Source: Pseudomonas donghuensis
GTDB lineage: Bacteria > Pseudomonadota > Gammaproteobacteria > Pseudomonadales > Pseudomonadaceae
Direction of reading: 5' to 3'
DNA: 64,000 nucleotides
Assembly: GCF_000259195.1 (NCBI RefSeq)
Contig: NZ_JH650772.1
Coordinates: 15,448 to 79,447 of the forward strand
This document shows, piece by piece, positions 29,030 to 45,085 of the stretch. Every line of letters starts with the position of its first letter. Position 1 is the stretch's first letter. The notes beneath the pieces were generated by a model, which worked only from the letters and a program-made list of their open reading frames with translations, was not told where the DNA came from and did not search any database. The translations under genes were made by a program, and so were the position numbers.

Positions 29030-30037
29030 TTACTGGAAAAGCGACTCGCTGGACAACCCATTCTTCTCGAGGATCTCACGCAGGCGCTTGAGCCCTTCTA
29101 CCTGAATCTGCCGTACGCGCTCCCGCGTCAGACCAATCTCCAGGCCAACATCCTCCAGCGTGCTGCTTTCGTGACCGCGCAGGCCGAAGCGGCGAATGAC
29201 CACCTCACGCTGCTTGTCGGTCAGCTCGCTCAGCCACTGGTCGATGCTCTGGGACAGATCGTCATCCTGAAGCAGTTCGCACGGATCGGTTGGACGGTCG
29301 TCGGTGAGGGTATCGAGCAGGGTCTTGTCCGAATCAGGCCCCAGGGATACGTCCACCGACGAGACCCGTTCGTTGAGCCCAAGCATGCGCTTGACCTCAC
29401 CGACCGGTTTTTCCAGCAGGCTGGCAATTTCTTCCGGGGACGGTTCGTGATCGAGCTTCTGGGTCAGTTCGCGGGCGGCGCGCAGGTAGACGTTGAGCTC
29501 CTTGACCACATGAATGGGCAAGCGAATGGTACGGGTCTGGTTCATGATCGCCCGTTCAATGGTCTGCCGGATCCACCAGGTGGCGTAGGTAGAAAAGCGG
29601 AAACCACGTTCCGGATCGAACTTCTCGACCGCACGGATCAGGCCGAGGTTGCCCTCCTCGATCAGGTCGAGCAGCGAAAGCCCCCGGTTGACATAACGCC
29701 GGGCGATTTTTACCACCAGGCGCAGGTTGCTTTCGATCATGCGCTTGCGCCCGGCCGGGTCGCCACGTTGCGACAGGCGCGCAAAGTGCACTTCTTCTTC
29801 CGGCGAGAGCAGTGGTGAAAAACCGATTTCGTTGAGGTAAAGCTGGGTCGCATCAAGTGCCCGAGTGTAGTCGATGTACTTGTGCTGTTTGAGCGTAGAG
29901 CTCTGTTTAGCCTTGGTCCGAACCGTAGGTACAGCAGGTTCGTCTGACATCACATCCGTTTCCAAAACAATGCCGGTCTCCATCAGGAGAACCTCATCGT
30001 CGATGTCAAACTCCGGCACTTCTTTACTGAGAGCCAT
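29030..30037 (-). CDS. rpoS: RNA polymerase sigma factor RpoS
   Basis: 335 aa ([34 protein letters not shown]). Stationary-phase and general stress sigma factor. Region 1.2-2 contains [27 protein letters not shown] and [64 protein letters not shown] (regions 2.1-2.4, about 95-170). Region 4.2 helix-turn-helix is [28 protein letters not shown] near the end. The acidic N-terminus is typical for Pseudomonas. It follows nlpD by about 106 bp; in related species the main rpoS promoter lies inside nlpD. Confidence 0.97.
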   Translation of the reverse strand: MALSKEVPEFDIDDEVLLMETGIVLETDVMSDEPAVPTVRTKAKQSSTLKQHKYIDYTRALDATQLYLNEIGFSPLLSPEEEVHFARLSQRGDPAGRKRMIESNLRLVVKIARRYVNRGLSLLDLIEEGNLGLIRAVEKFDPERGFRFSTYATWWIRQTIERAIMNQTRTIRLPIHVVKELNVYLRAARELTQKLDHEPSPEEIASLLEKPVGEVKRMLGLNERVSSVDVSLGPDSDKTLLDTLTDDRPTDPCELLQDDDLSQSIDQWLSELTDKQREVVIRRFGLRGHESSTLEDVGLEIGLTRERVRQIQVEGLKRLREILEKNGLSSESLFQ

Positions 30038-30143
30038 TGTTATAGTCCTTTGCTGAGTTCGAACTCAGACTCAAGCGACGCCTTAATCCTTGGCAGCGCT
30101 GGAGCCCGTCCCCTCTACGCGAGGAACAGGCTGGGCCTAGCAA

Positions 30144-31058
30144 TCAACGACGTGGCAGGAATTGCAGTGGATCGACAGGTTTGCCCTGGCGGCGAATTTC
30201 AAAATGAAGCTTCACCCGGTCTGTACCCGTGGACCCCATTTCGGCAATTGTCTGCCCTACCTTGACCTGCTGTCCCTCCCGAACCAAAAGCCTGCGGTTG
30301 TGGCCGTAGGCACTGACGTAGGTATCGTTGTGCTTGATGATTACCAACTCGCCGTAGCCCCGCAAGCCACTCCCGGCGTAGACAACCGAACCATCAGATG
30401 CAGCAAAAACAGGCTGTCCCAAATCACCGGCGATATCAACGCCTTTATTCAAACTACCGTTTGAAGCAAATTTCCCAATCAATACACCGTTGGCCGGCCA
30501 GGCCCAACCGGCCGTCGAGCGCCCTGCAGGAGGGACTTGCGCAGGCGCAGTGGTAGCCACCACCGGAGCAACGGACGGGGTGGTTGGCGTGGTTGCAGGC
30601 GTTGTGGTGGCAGGCGCGGTGGTGGCAGGGGCCGCTATCGGCTTGCCAGTGCTATCGAGCGGTCGCTTGATGATAGTGGTCTTGATTGAGGACGACGGCG
30701 TGCTGGCAACCACCGTGCTGCCCGCTACCGGCGCCGGGCCACTGGAGCGGCCGTCGAAACGGATCGCCTGTCCCGGGCGAATGGTGTAGGGCGGGGTGAT
30801 GCCATTGCGTGCAGCCAGGGCCTTGTAGTCCCAACCATAGCGAAAGGCAATGGAGAACAGGGTGTCGCCGGGACGCACCACGTACTGGCCGGTGGTGACC
30901 ACAGGGCGCTTGGGGGCAGCGTTGTTGCGATCGACCACCCGGACACTGTTGGAAGACGTGCTGGAGCACCCCGTCACCAGCGTACCCACGGCCAGTGCAA
31001 TCAGCAGAAGCTTGAAGCGTGATGGATCCCTGCGCTGCCGAATGATTGTGTGACCCAC
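30144..31058 (-). CDS. nlpD: Lipoprotein NlpD (LysM + degenerate LytM domain)
   Basis: 304 aa from GTG 31058. The signal ends in the lipobox LVTGC (Cys about residue 31), so the protein is an outer-membrane lipoprotein facing the periplasm. A LysM domain follows (YVVRPGDTLFSIAFRYGWDYKALAARNG, about 59-103), then a Pro/Ala/Thr-rich linker (about 110-185) and a C-terminal M23/LytM domain (about 200-300). The LytM catalytic His residues are replaced (KGVDIAG where HxGxD is expected, KLHFEI for HxH), so it should activate an amidase in division, not cut peptidoglycan. Confidence 0.93.
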   Translation of the reverse strand: MGHTIIRQRRDPSRFKLLLIALAVGTLVTGCSSTSSNSVRVVDRNNAAPKRPVVTTGQYVVRPGDTLFSIAFRYGWDYKALAARNGITPPYTIRPGQAIRFDGRSSGPAPVAGSTVVASTPSSSIKTTIIKRPLDSTGKPIAAPATTAPATTTPATTPTTPSVAPVVATTAPAQVPPAGRSTAGWAWPANGVLIGKFASNGSLNKGVDIAGDLGQPVFAASDGSVVYAGSGLRGYGELVIIKHNDTYVSAYGHNRRLLVREGQQVKVGQTIAEMGSTGTDRVKLHFEIRRQGKPVDPLQFLPRR

Positions 31059-31223
31059 CCGCCGCTCCCTCTAATGGTGACCGATGAAAAAAATGCAATA
31101 TTGTTGCAATTATACCCGAGCGCACCGCCATGCGGACGTCAGGCAATTGCCAAAGGTGATCTGCAACAGACTATGGTAGCCCGCCAGATAGACAGGGCAA
31201 TGCCGCCGAAATTCGCCCAGGCG

Positions 31224-32651
<1,428 letters not shown>

Positions 32652-32664
<13 letters not shown>

Positions 32665-33710
32665 GGGCTGTCCGTCTGCCCTGCCGGCACCAGATCAACA
32701 AGCTCGCGCACCACCACGGTGGCGAAGCATCCGGCCGGAAGGACGAATTCCAGTTGCAGGATATCAGGCTCAGGATAATGCCACGTCAGCCCGCTAATGG
32801 GCAGTCGCAGAATGCGTCGTTCGTGACTCATGCCCGCCCGAGCCAGCCATTGGCACAAGGCAGCGTGCTGTTCACCGATGCGTTGCTCGAGCGCGCCGGC
32901 CGCCCCCGTGGCGCCCGACTGCCCTTCGCCCCATAGCGGGCCAGTGGGGTGCAGATCGAGAATGGCCAGGCGCGGATCGGAACATTCGGCCTCGCCTGCC
33001 GGAAAAAAGCTGCGGCTGTCGGTAAACGCCAGCAGATCGCCGACCTGCGCCTGCTGCCAGCTGCCGTCGGCGACGCGCTGGGCCAGCACCTGGTTGAACA
33101 GGTAACTGCGGGCGCTGGAGAGCAGCCGCGAGCGGACGTTGCGCTGCTCCGGCAACGCCTGGCGACTGGCCCAGTCGCGGGCATCGTGAACATTGCCGCC
33201 GCCGTGACCGAAACGCTGGGTGCCGAAATAGTTCGGCACGCCCTGGCTGCGGATCTGCTCAAGCCGCGCATCCAGCGCCGCGCGCTCGGCCTTAAGGCCC
33301 GTCAGGCGCAAGGTAAAACCATTGGCCGAATGCGCGCCCCGCTGCAGTTTGCGCGAGTGACGGGTTTGCTTGAGGATGCTCAGGGTTTCGTTTTCAGCGG
33401 CGCTCAGGTCCGGGTCGGCCTTGCCCGGCAAATGCAGGCTGAACCATTGGCGGGTCAGGGCCTGACGGTCCTTGAGGCCGGCATAGCTGATGCTGCGTAC
33501 CGGCACACCCGCGGCGCGGGCCAGACGGCGGGCAGCCTCTTCGGTGTTGAGGTCGCGTTTTTCGACCCACAGCCACAAGTGCTCACCGGCCCCGCTCAGG
33601 GGAATGTCGAGCACTTCATCGACCTGGAAGTCTTCGGCGGTGGCCTTGAGAATCGCGCTGCCCAGCGCTTCGCCCGCGGCACGCGGGCCCAGCAGTTCGA
33701 GTTCGGTCAT
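32652..33710 (-). CDS. truD: tRNA pseudouridine(13) synthase TruD
   Basis: 352 aa. TruD makes pseudouridine at position 13 of tRNA-Glu. The catalytic Asp is in [21 protein letters not shown] (about residue 80), preceded by [35 protein letters not shown] at about 155 is the family motif NYFGxQRFG, followed by a variable TRUD domain. ATG 33710 overlaps the ispF stop by ATGA. Confidence 0.96.
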
Positions 33711-34180
33711 GCCGGCAGCAACAGCGCAACGGCGTGAACGGCAATGCCTTCCTCACGCCCGGTGAAGCCGAGCTTTTCGGTGGTGGTGGCCTTGACGTTG
33801 ACCTGGTCCAGCTCGACCTGCAGGTCCTGGGCGATCAACTGGCGCATGGTGTCGATATGCGGGGCCATCTTCGGCGCCTGGGCAACGATGGTGGCGTCGA
33901 TATTGCCGACCTTCCAGCCTTTGGCCTGGACGATCTTGACGATATGGCGCAACAACACGCGGCTGTCTACACCCTTGAACTGCGGATCGGTGTCGGGGAA
34001 GTGCCTGCCGATATCGCCCAGCGCCGCAGCGCCCAGCAGGGCATCGCTCAGGGCGTGCAGCAGGACGTCGCCATCGGAATGGGCCAGCAGCCCGAACTTG
34101 TGCGCAATGCGCACCCCACCCAAGGTGATGAAATCGCCTTCCGCGAAACGGTGCACATCGTAGCCGTGGCCAATACGCAT
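33707..34180 (-). CDS. ispF: 2-C-methyl-D-erythritol 2,4-cyclodiphosphate synthase
   Basis: 157 aa starting [23 protein letters not shown]. It cyclises CDP-methylerythritol phosphate in the non-mevalonate isoprenoid pathway; IspD is encoded at 37291-37998. Metal ligands are DVH (residues 8-10) and the His in [32 protein letters not shown]. Trimer-forming residues occur in the ATIVAQAPK and [17 protein letters not shown] blocks. No usual Shine-Dalgarno sequence precedes the ATG: a terminator T-run abuts it directly and the only AGGG is inside the hairpin stem. Confidence 0.96.
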   Translation of the reverse strand: MRIGHGYDVHRFAEGDFITLGGVRIAHKFGLLAHSDGDVLLHALSDALLGAAALGDIGRHFPDTDPQFKGVDSRVLLRHIVKIVQAKGWKVGNIDATIVAQAPKMAPHIDTMRQLIAQDLQVELDQVNVKATTTEKLGFTGREEGIAVHAVALLLPA

Positions 34181-34209
34181 AAAAAAACGCCCTGATTGAG
34201 TCAGGGCGT
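34181..34209 (-). terminator. Intrinsic terminator after fghA, abutting the ispF start codon
   Basis: Perfect 9-bp stem ACGCCCTGA / TCAGGGCGT (34187-34195 and 34201-34209), 5-nt loop, seven Ts on the minus strand ending immediately before the ispF ATG (34178-34180). A TAGAAT -10-like element lies just upstream (34211-34216), which would start ispF transcripts within the stem. Confidence 0.85.
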
Positions 34210-34251
34210 GATTCTACCTGCTTTGCCGGTGCTTGGGCTTGATTTGTAGGA

Positions 34252-35106
34252 TCAGTTACCCGCACCGATCAGCGCTGCGGCATGATGACGCAAGTGGTCA
34301 TCGATGAAGCTGGCGATGAAGTAGTAGCTGTGGTCATACCCCGGCTGCAGCCGCAACGTCAGCGGATGGCCCGCTGCCTTGGCCGCCTGCTCGAGCACCT
34401 GCGGCTTGAGCTGGTTGTCGAGAAAATCATCGCGATCGCCCTGGTCGACCAGCAACGGCAAGCGCTCGCTGCCCTGGGCAAGCAACACGCTGGCATCCCA
34501 CTCGCGCCAGCGGGAGCGGTCTTCACCCAGGTAGCGGCTAAAAGCCTTCTGCCCCCAGGGGCAATCCATCGGGTTGCTGATCGGCGCGAATGCCGACACT
34601 GAACGATAGCGGCCGGGGTTACGCAAGGCACACACCAGCGCACCATGGCCGCCCATGGAGTGACCACTGATACCGCGCTGCGCGGACGCAGGGAAATGCG
34701 CCTCGACCAAAGCCGGCAACTCCTCAACCACATAGTCGTGCATGCGGTAGTGCTGCGCCCACGGCTGTTCGGTAGCGTTGAGGTAGAAACCGGCACCCAG
34801 GCCAAAGTCCCAGGCACCCTCCGGATCGCCCGGAACCTGCGGGCCACGCGGGCTGGTGTCGGGGGCGACGATGATCAGCCCCAGTTCGGCCGCCAGCTTG
34901 TGGGCGCCGGCCTTTTGCATGAAGTTCTCATCGGTGCAGGTCAGGCCGCTCAGCCAGTACAGCACCGGCAGCTTGCCGCCCTGCTCGGCCTGCGGCGGCA
35001 GGTAGACGGCAAACACCATGTCGCAGCCGAGCACCTGGGAGCGATGACGGTAGCGTTTATGCCAGCCACCAAAGCTCTTCTGACAGGAGATGTTTTCCAG
35101 GCTCAT
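34252..35106 (-). CDS. fghA: S-formylglutathione hydrolase
   Basis: 284 aa ([38 protein letters not shown]). It hydrolyses S-formylglutathione to formate and glutathione, the second step of glutathione-dependent formaldehyde detoxification. It is an esterase-D type alpha/beta hydrolase: nucleophile Ser in [12 protein letters not shown] (about residue 147), Asp in [13 protein letters not shown] and His in [14 protein letters not shown]. It starts 8 bp after adhC, the first-step enzyme, clearly one operon. Confidence 0.96.
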   Translation of the reverse strand: MSLENISCQKSFGGWHKRYRHRSQVLGCDMVFAVYLPPQAEQGGKLPVLYWLSGLTCTDENFMQKAGAHKLAAELGLIIVAPDTSPRGPQVPGDPEGAWDFGLGAGFYLNATEQPWAQHYRMHDYVVEELPALVEAHFPASAQRGISGHSMGGHGALVCALRNPGRYRSVSAFAPISNPMDCPWGQKAFSRYLGEDRSRWREWDASVLLAQGSERLPLLVDQGDRDDFLDNQLKPQVLEQAAKAAGHPLTLRLQPGYDHSYYFIASFIDDHLRHHAAALIGAGN

Positions 35107-35114
35107 GGCAGACC

Positions 35115-37230
<2,116 letters not shown>

Positions 37231-37234
37231 AAAG

Positions 37235-37285
37235 CTTCGCGGGGCAAGCCCGCTCCTACAGTAGGAGCGGGCTTGCCCCGCGAAG
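37235..37285. repeat. Perfect 25-bp inverted repeat (REP pair)
   Basis: Left arm CTTCGCGGGGCAAGCCCGCT plus CCTAC (37235-37259), single-base loop A at 37260, right arm its exact reverse complement (37261-37285). Core matches the REP at 2252-2357. It lies between the convergent gfnR and ispD genes and could also end transcription of both. Confidence 0.9.
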
Positions 37286-37290
37286 AGTGC

Positions 37291-37998
37291 TCAACCGCGC
37301 TTGGCCCAGCGCTGGCGCAGCCACTCCAGGTCTTCCGGGCGGGTGACCTTGATGTTGTCGCTGCGCCCTTCGATCAGGCGCGGCGCCTGCCCGGCCCATT
37401 CAATCGCCGAAGACTCATCGGTGATCGCCACGTCAGCCACCAGGCTGTCGGCCAGGGCCCTGTGCAAGGCACCGAGGCGGAACATCTGCGGCGTATAGGC
37501 CTGCCATACGGTACTGCGATCGATCGTGGTGCTGACCCGACCATTGGCATCCGCGCGCTTGAGCGTATCGCGCGCCGGCACCGCCAGCAGCCCACCGACC
37601 GGATCATTGGCAAGCTCGGCCAGCAGACGGTCGAGGTCACTGCGTGCAAGGTTCGGCCGCGCGGCGTCATGCACCAGCACCCAGTCGCTGTCCGCCGCGC
37701 CCTGGGCGTGCAGCAGCAGCAAGGCATTGAGCACCGAGTCGGCACGCTCCCGACCGCCTTCGGCGCGCTGGATACGTGGATCGCTGGCGCAGCGCAAACC
37801 GGGCCAGTAAGGATCGTCAGCGGCAACGCTGACCACCACCCCTTTGACACAGGGATGGTCAAGAAAACAGTCGAGGCTATGCTCGAGAATGGTCTGCCCG
37901 CCCAGTTGCAGGTACTGCTTGGGACGGTCGGCAGCCATGCGGGCGCCAACACCCGCGGCGGGAATCACGGCCCAGAAGGCCGGCAAGGTCTGGTTCAT
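37291..37998 (-). CDS. ispD: 2-C-methyl-D-erythritol 4-phosphate cytidylyltransferase
   Basis: 235 aa (MNQTLPAFWAVIPAAGVGARMAADRPKQYLQLGGQTILEHSLD). Couples CTP with methylerythritol phosphate in isoprenoid synthesis. The nucleotide loop PAAGVGARMAADRPKQY (about residues 13-29) and VLVHDAARPNL at about 110 are diagnostic. ATG overlaps the ftsB stop by 4 bp, a conserved ftsB-ispD pairing. Confidence 0.97.
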   Translation of the reverse strand: MNQTLPAFWAVIPAAGVGARMAADRPKQYLQLGGQTILEHSLDCFLDHPCVKGVVVSVAADDPYWPGLRCASDPRIQRAEGGRERADSVLNALLLLHAQGAADSDWVLVHDAARPNLARSDLDRLLAELANDPVGGLLAVPARDTLKRADANGRVSTTIDRSTVWQAYTPQMFRLGALHRALADSLVADVAITDESSAIEWAGQAPRLIEGRSDNIKVTRPEDLEWLRQRWAKRG

Positions 37999-38273
37999 TG
38001 GGCAAGCTGGTAGAGGGTTTCACCCTCCTTGACCATACCCAGTTCGTGGCGAGCCCGTTCTTCGACGGTTTCCATACCTTTCTTCAACTCCAGCACTTCG
38101 GCGTCAAGCACGCGGTTACGCTCCAGCAGACGCTCGTTTTCGGCGTGCTGGTCAGCGATTTGTTGCTTGAGTTCGGCGACCTGGGCCAGGCTGCCATTGC
38201 CCACCCACAGACGATACTGCAGGCCACCGAGCAGCAGGAGCAAGACGAGGAACAACCAATAAGGACTGCGCAT
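37995..38273 (-). CDS. ftsB: Cell division protein FtsB
   Basis: 92 aa. Short cytoplasmic start, one membrane helix (YWLFLVLLLLLGGLQYRLWVG, about 5-25) and a periplasmic coiled coil (VAELKQQIADQHAENERLLERNRVLDAEVLELKKGMETVEERARHELGMV). It forms the FtsQLB complex at the septum and relays the activation signal to FtsWI. Located between eno and ispD as usual. Confidence 0.96.
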   Translation of the reverse strand: MRSPYWLFLVLLLLLGGLQYRLWVGNGSLAQVAELKQQIADQHAENERLLERNRVLDAEVLELKKGMETVEERARHELGMVKEGETLYQLAQ

Positions 38274-38324
38274 CAGGGTATCCAGTGGAAAAGACCGCCA
38301 TATCTGCAGGTCGCTGATGGCACG

Positions 38325-38346
38325 AAGCCTGGCCGAAGCCAGGCTT
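38325..38346 (-). other. UUCG-tetraloop hairpin between eno and ftsB
   Basis: AAGCCTGGC / GCCAGGCTT perfect 9-bp stem; on the transcribed minus strand the loop reads TTCG, closed by C-G, the very stable UUCG tetraloop. No T-run follows, so it is more likely an mRNA processing or stability element than a terminator. A second weaker hairpin (CCGC-TTTGCT-GCGG, then TCTTTTT on the plus strand) lies near 38403-38425. Confidence 0.55.
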
Positions 38347-38434
38347 TGTGTTCAGACACCTGCAGCAAAGGCTTCTGAACGATCAGTATGACCGTTCGGC
38401 GCCGCTTTGCTGCGGTCTTTTTACCATCTCTTGC

Positions 38435-39859
<1,425 letters not shown>

Positions 39860-39877
39860 TTACCGGAGAATCGAGGA

Positions 39878-42376
<2,499 letters not shown>

Positions 42377-42626
42377 TTAAAGCGGTCAGTGCCGCCGGGG
42401 AAAGCGAAGGAAGGCCGAAGCCCCCGATCACCTGCGTCAATCACAGTGCATCTTAAAAAACTGCCGCGTCTGGTCACACCGGGGGTTGGATACCCGGCTA
42501 GGAGCTCGCTAAACATTTTTAGAATCGCCCAGCAAAAAACTGCTTGGTAATCGGCAACTGCTGTGATTTCGGGGAAGCCACAGAAGCTGTATCAAGAAGG
42601 GAGCGTAGTCTACCCGAATGTGCCTT

Positions 42627-43922
42627 TCATCTCAAACCTTGCTCGCTCGTCGGCGCATGCCAATGCAATTGCCAGTCGCCCTGGCTCAGCCCCGGCAGGT
42701 TGGCCACCGCCAGCAATTGCTCGGCGCAATACAGCAACGGCAGGCGCGAACGGGCGAATGACGGCAGCTGCGACTCGTTGAGCAGGCGCTTCAGGTCACG
42801 CTGGCCACGGCCGCTGACTGCCAGGGTTTCGCCGCCCTGGCGGTAGGCAATGTGCAAGGGGCCCTGCGGCAACGTGCCGCTGAGGCTGACGCTGCCGTTA
42901 TGGTTCAACGCCAGCGGCTGGGCCGGATCAGGCCAGATCGGCTGGCCAGCCGGCTGCTTCAGCCAATCACCGGCCAGCCACCAGATTCGTCCATTGGCGC
43001 GCTGCAGTTCACCGTCGGTCAGGCGCCACAGTGGCCGTCCGTCGGATGCCGCGTCGCGCAGGGTCTCCCAGCCGGCCCAGTGGCGGCTATCGGGCAAGCG
43101 TGTGCGCGGCGCCAGCCAGTACTGCAGGGCGTTGCGCTGGCGAGCCGGGGATAGCTGGCGCAGCACCTCGAGGTCCAGCGAGTCGAGGCCAAGCCAGGCG
43201 AACGGTGCCGGGGTCGCCGCCTGGGCCAGGTCCGCCTGCGCCAGCTCATCGAGCAGGCCCTGGGCTTCGCTCAGGTGCTCGGCGCTGCGCGCCAGGTTTT
43301 GCGCCGCCTGCGGCCAACGTTGCAGCAGCGCCGGGAACACCTGGTGACGCAGGTAGTTACGGGAGAACCGGGTGTCGCTGTTGGACGGGTCCTCAATCCA
43401 GGCCAGGTGCTGCTCCTGGGCATAGCACCGCAGCTGATGGCGCGAAACGCCAAGCAACGGCCGCACCAGCATGCCCTGCCCGAGCGGACGCCACTCGGGC
43501 ATCGCGCTCAGGCCGCGCAGGCCGGCACCGCGCAACAGGCGAAACAGCAGGGTTTCGGCCTGGTCCTCGCGGTGCTGGCCGGTCAACAGGACTTCATCAC
43601 GGCGCAACGAATCGGCGAGTGCGGCATAGCGCGCGTCACGGGCGCCCTGCTCGATGCTGGCACCGGGGGCGACCTTGACCCGAATGATCTGCAGATCGAC
43701 GCCCAGATCGTCACACAGGCGCTGACAATGCTCCGGCCAGGCATCAGCCGCAGCTTGCAGGCCGTGATGGATGTGGATGGCGCGCAGTGGCGGCAAGCGT
43801 TGCTGGCGGGACAGGGTTGCCAGCAGATGCAGGAGGACGCTGGAGTCCAGGCCGCCGGAGAGGGCGATGCACCAGGAGGGGGCGGTTAGCCAGGGGGACA
43901 GCCTTGGGTAGAGATCGAGCAT
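42627..43922 (-). CDS. tilS: tRNA(Ile)-lysidine synthase
   Basis: 431 aa from ATG 43922 (MLDLYPRLSPWLTAPSWCIALSGGLDSSVLLHLLATL), preceded by AGAGG. It modifies C34 of the AUA-decoding tRNA-Ile to lysidine, an essential function. The PP-loop SGGLDSS is at about residues 22-28. Further family motifs are HIHHGLQAAADAWPEHC, EQGARDARYAAL and TGQHREDQAETLLFRLLRGAGLRGLSAM. Two C-terminal TilS domains follow. Confidence 0.96.
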   Translation of the reverse strand: MLDLYPRLSPWLTAPSWCIALSGGLDSSVLLHLLATLSRQQRLPPLRAIHIHHGLQAAADAWPEHCQRLCDDLGVDLQIIRVKVAPGASIEQGARDARYAALADSLRRDEVLLTGQHREDQAETLLFRLLRGAGLRGLSAMPEWRPLGQGMLVRPLLGVSRHQLRCYAQEQHLAWIEDPSNSDTRFSRNYLRHQVFPALLQRWPQAAQNLARSAEHLSEAQGLLDELAQADLAQAATPAPFAWLGLDSLDLEVLRQLSPARQRNALQYWLAPRTRLPDSRHWAGWETLRDAASDGRPLWRLTDGELQRANGRIWWLAGDWLKQPAGQPIWPDPAQPLALNHNGSVSLSGTLPQGPLHIAYRQGGETLAVSGRGQRDLKRLLNESQLPSFARSRLPLLYCAEQLLAVANLPGLSQGDWQLHWHAPTSEQGLR

Positions 43923-43958
43923 CGGATGGACCTCTTTTACGAGTGCTGCGCACTCGTT

Positions 43959-44030
43959 CGCTGGCAAGGCCAGCTCCCACAGGTCCGGTAGTGAACCCAA
44001 TGCCTGTGGGAGCCGGCCTTGCCGGCGATG
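43959..44030. repeat. REP-like inverted pair between tilS and accA
   Basis: CTGGCAAGGCCAGCTCCCAC (about 43963) and GTGGGAGCCGGCCTTGCCGG (about 44007) form an imperfect inverted pair separated by about 25 bp. The core (GGCAAGGCC.GCTCCCAC) is a variant class different from the GCGGGCTTGCCCCGC elements elsewhere in the window. Confidence 0.75.
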
Positions 44031-44039
44031 GACCTCAGA

Positions 44040-44987
44040 TCAGAGCCCGTAGCTCATCAGGCGGTCATAACGGCGCTTGAGCAGCGCGTCGTTGTCGAAC
44101 TTCTTGAGCATGTCCAACTGCTCGATCAACTCGCCGCGAACGCTGGCGGACATCTTCGCCGGATCACGGTGCGCACCGCCCAGAGGCTCGGCGATGACCT
44201 TGTCGACGATGCCCAGGCCTTTCAGGCGCTCGGCGGTGATACCCATGGCTTCGGCTGCGTCCGAGGCCTTTTCGGCAGTCTTCCACAGGATCGAGGCGCA
44301 ACCTTCCGGCGAAATCACCGAGTAGGTCGAGTACTGCAGCATGTTCAACTGGTCGCACACGCCAATGGCCAGCGCACCACCGGAACCACCCTCACCGATA
44401 ACGGTGGCGATGATCGGGGTTTTCAGGCGCGCCATGACTCGCAGGTTCCAGGCAATGGCTTCGCTCTGGTTGCGCTCTTCGGCGTCGATGCCAGGGTAGG
44501 CGCCCGGGGTGTCGATGAAGGTCAGGATCGGCATCTTGAAGCGTTCGGCCATTTCCATCAGGCGGCACGCCTTGCGATAGCCTTCAGGGCGCGGCATGCC
44601 GAAGTTGCGGCGTACCTTTTCGCGTACTTCGCGGCCTTTCTGGTGACCGATGACCATCACCGGCTTGTCGTCCAGGCGCGCGATACCGCCGACAATGGCA
44701 GCGTCATCGGCGAAATGACGGTCGCCGTGCAGCTCGTCGAACTCGGTGAAGATGTGCTCGATGTAGTCCAGGGTGTACGGACGGCGCGGGTGACGGGCCA
44801 GGCGGGCGATCTGCCAGCTGGTCAGGTTGCCGAAAATGCTCTCGGTCAGGGTGCTGCTCTTGTCTTGCAGACGGGCGATCTCATCGCCGATGTTCAGCGA
44901 GTTGTCATTGCCGACCAGGCGCAGCTCTTCGATCTTGGCTTGCAGGTCAGCAATCGGCTGTTCGAAATCCAGAAAATTCGGGTTCAT
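44040..44987 (-). CDS. accA: Acetyl-CoA carboxylase carboxyltransferase subunit alpha
   Basis: 315 aa from ATG 44987 ([28 protein letters not shown]); ATG 44993 two codons earlier is possible. With AccD it transfers the carboxyl group from biotin to acetyl-CoA, the first committed step of fatty acid synthesis. Crotonase-like core with [67 protein letters not shown] and [15 protein letters not shown]. Follows dnaE by 98 bp on the same strand. Confidence 0.97.
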   Translation of the reverse strand: MNPNFLDFEQPIADLQAKIEELRLVGNDNSLNIGDEIARLQDKSSTLTESIFGNLTSWQIARLARHPRRPYTLDYIEHIFTEFDELHGDRHFADDAAIVGGIARLDDKPVMVIGHQKGREVREKVRRNFGMPRPEGYRKACRLMEMAERFKMPILTFIDTPGAYPGIDAEERNQSEAIAWNLRVMARLKTPIIATVIGEGGSGGALAIGVCDQLNMLQYSTYSVISPEGCASILWKTAEKASDAAEAMGITAERLKGLGIVDKVIAEPLGGAHRDPAKMSASVRGELIEQLDMLKKFDNDALLKRRYDRLMSYGL

Positions 44988-45085
44988 AGGCATCCGTCTT
45001 GGGTCTACGGCCAGGCGGCCGGCCGGTTGATCCGTTTGGCGCCCTACCTTAAGGGATCAGGCGCATTCAGGTCGAGATTAAAAAT

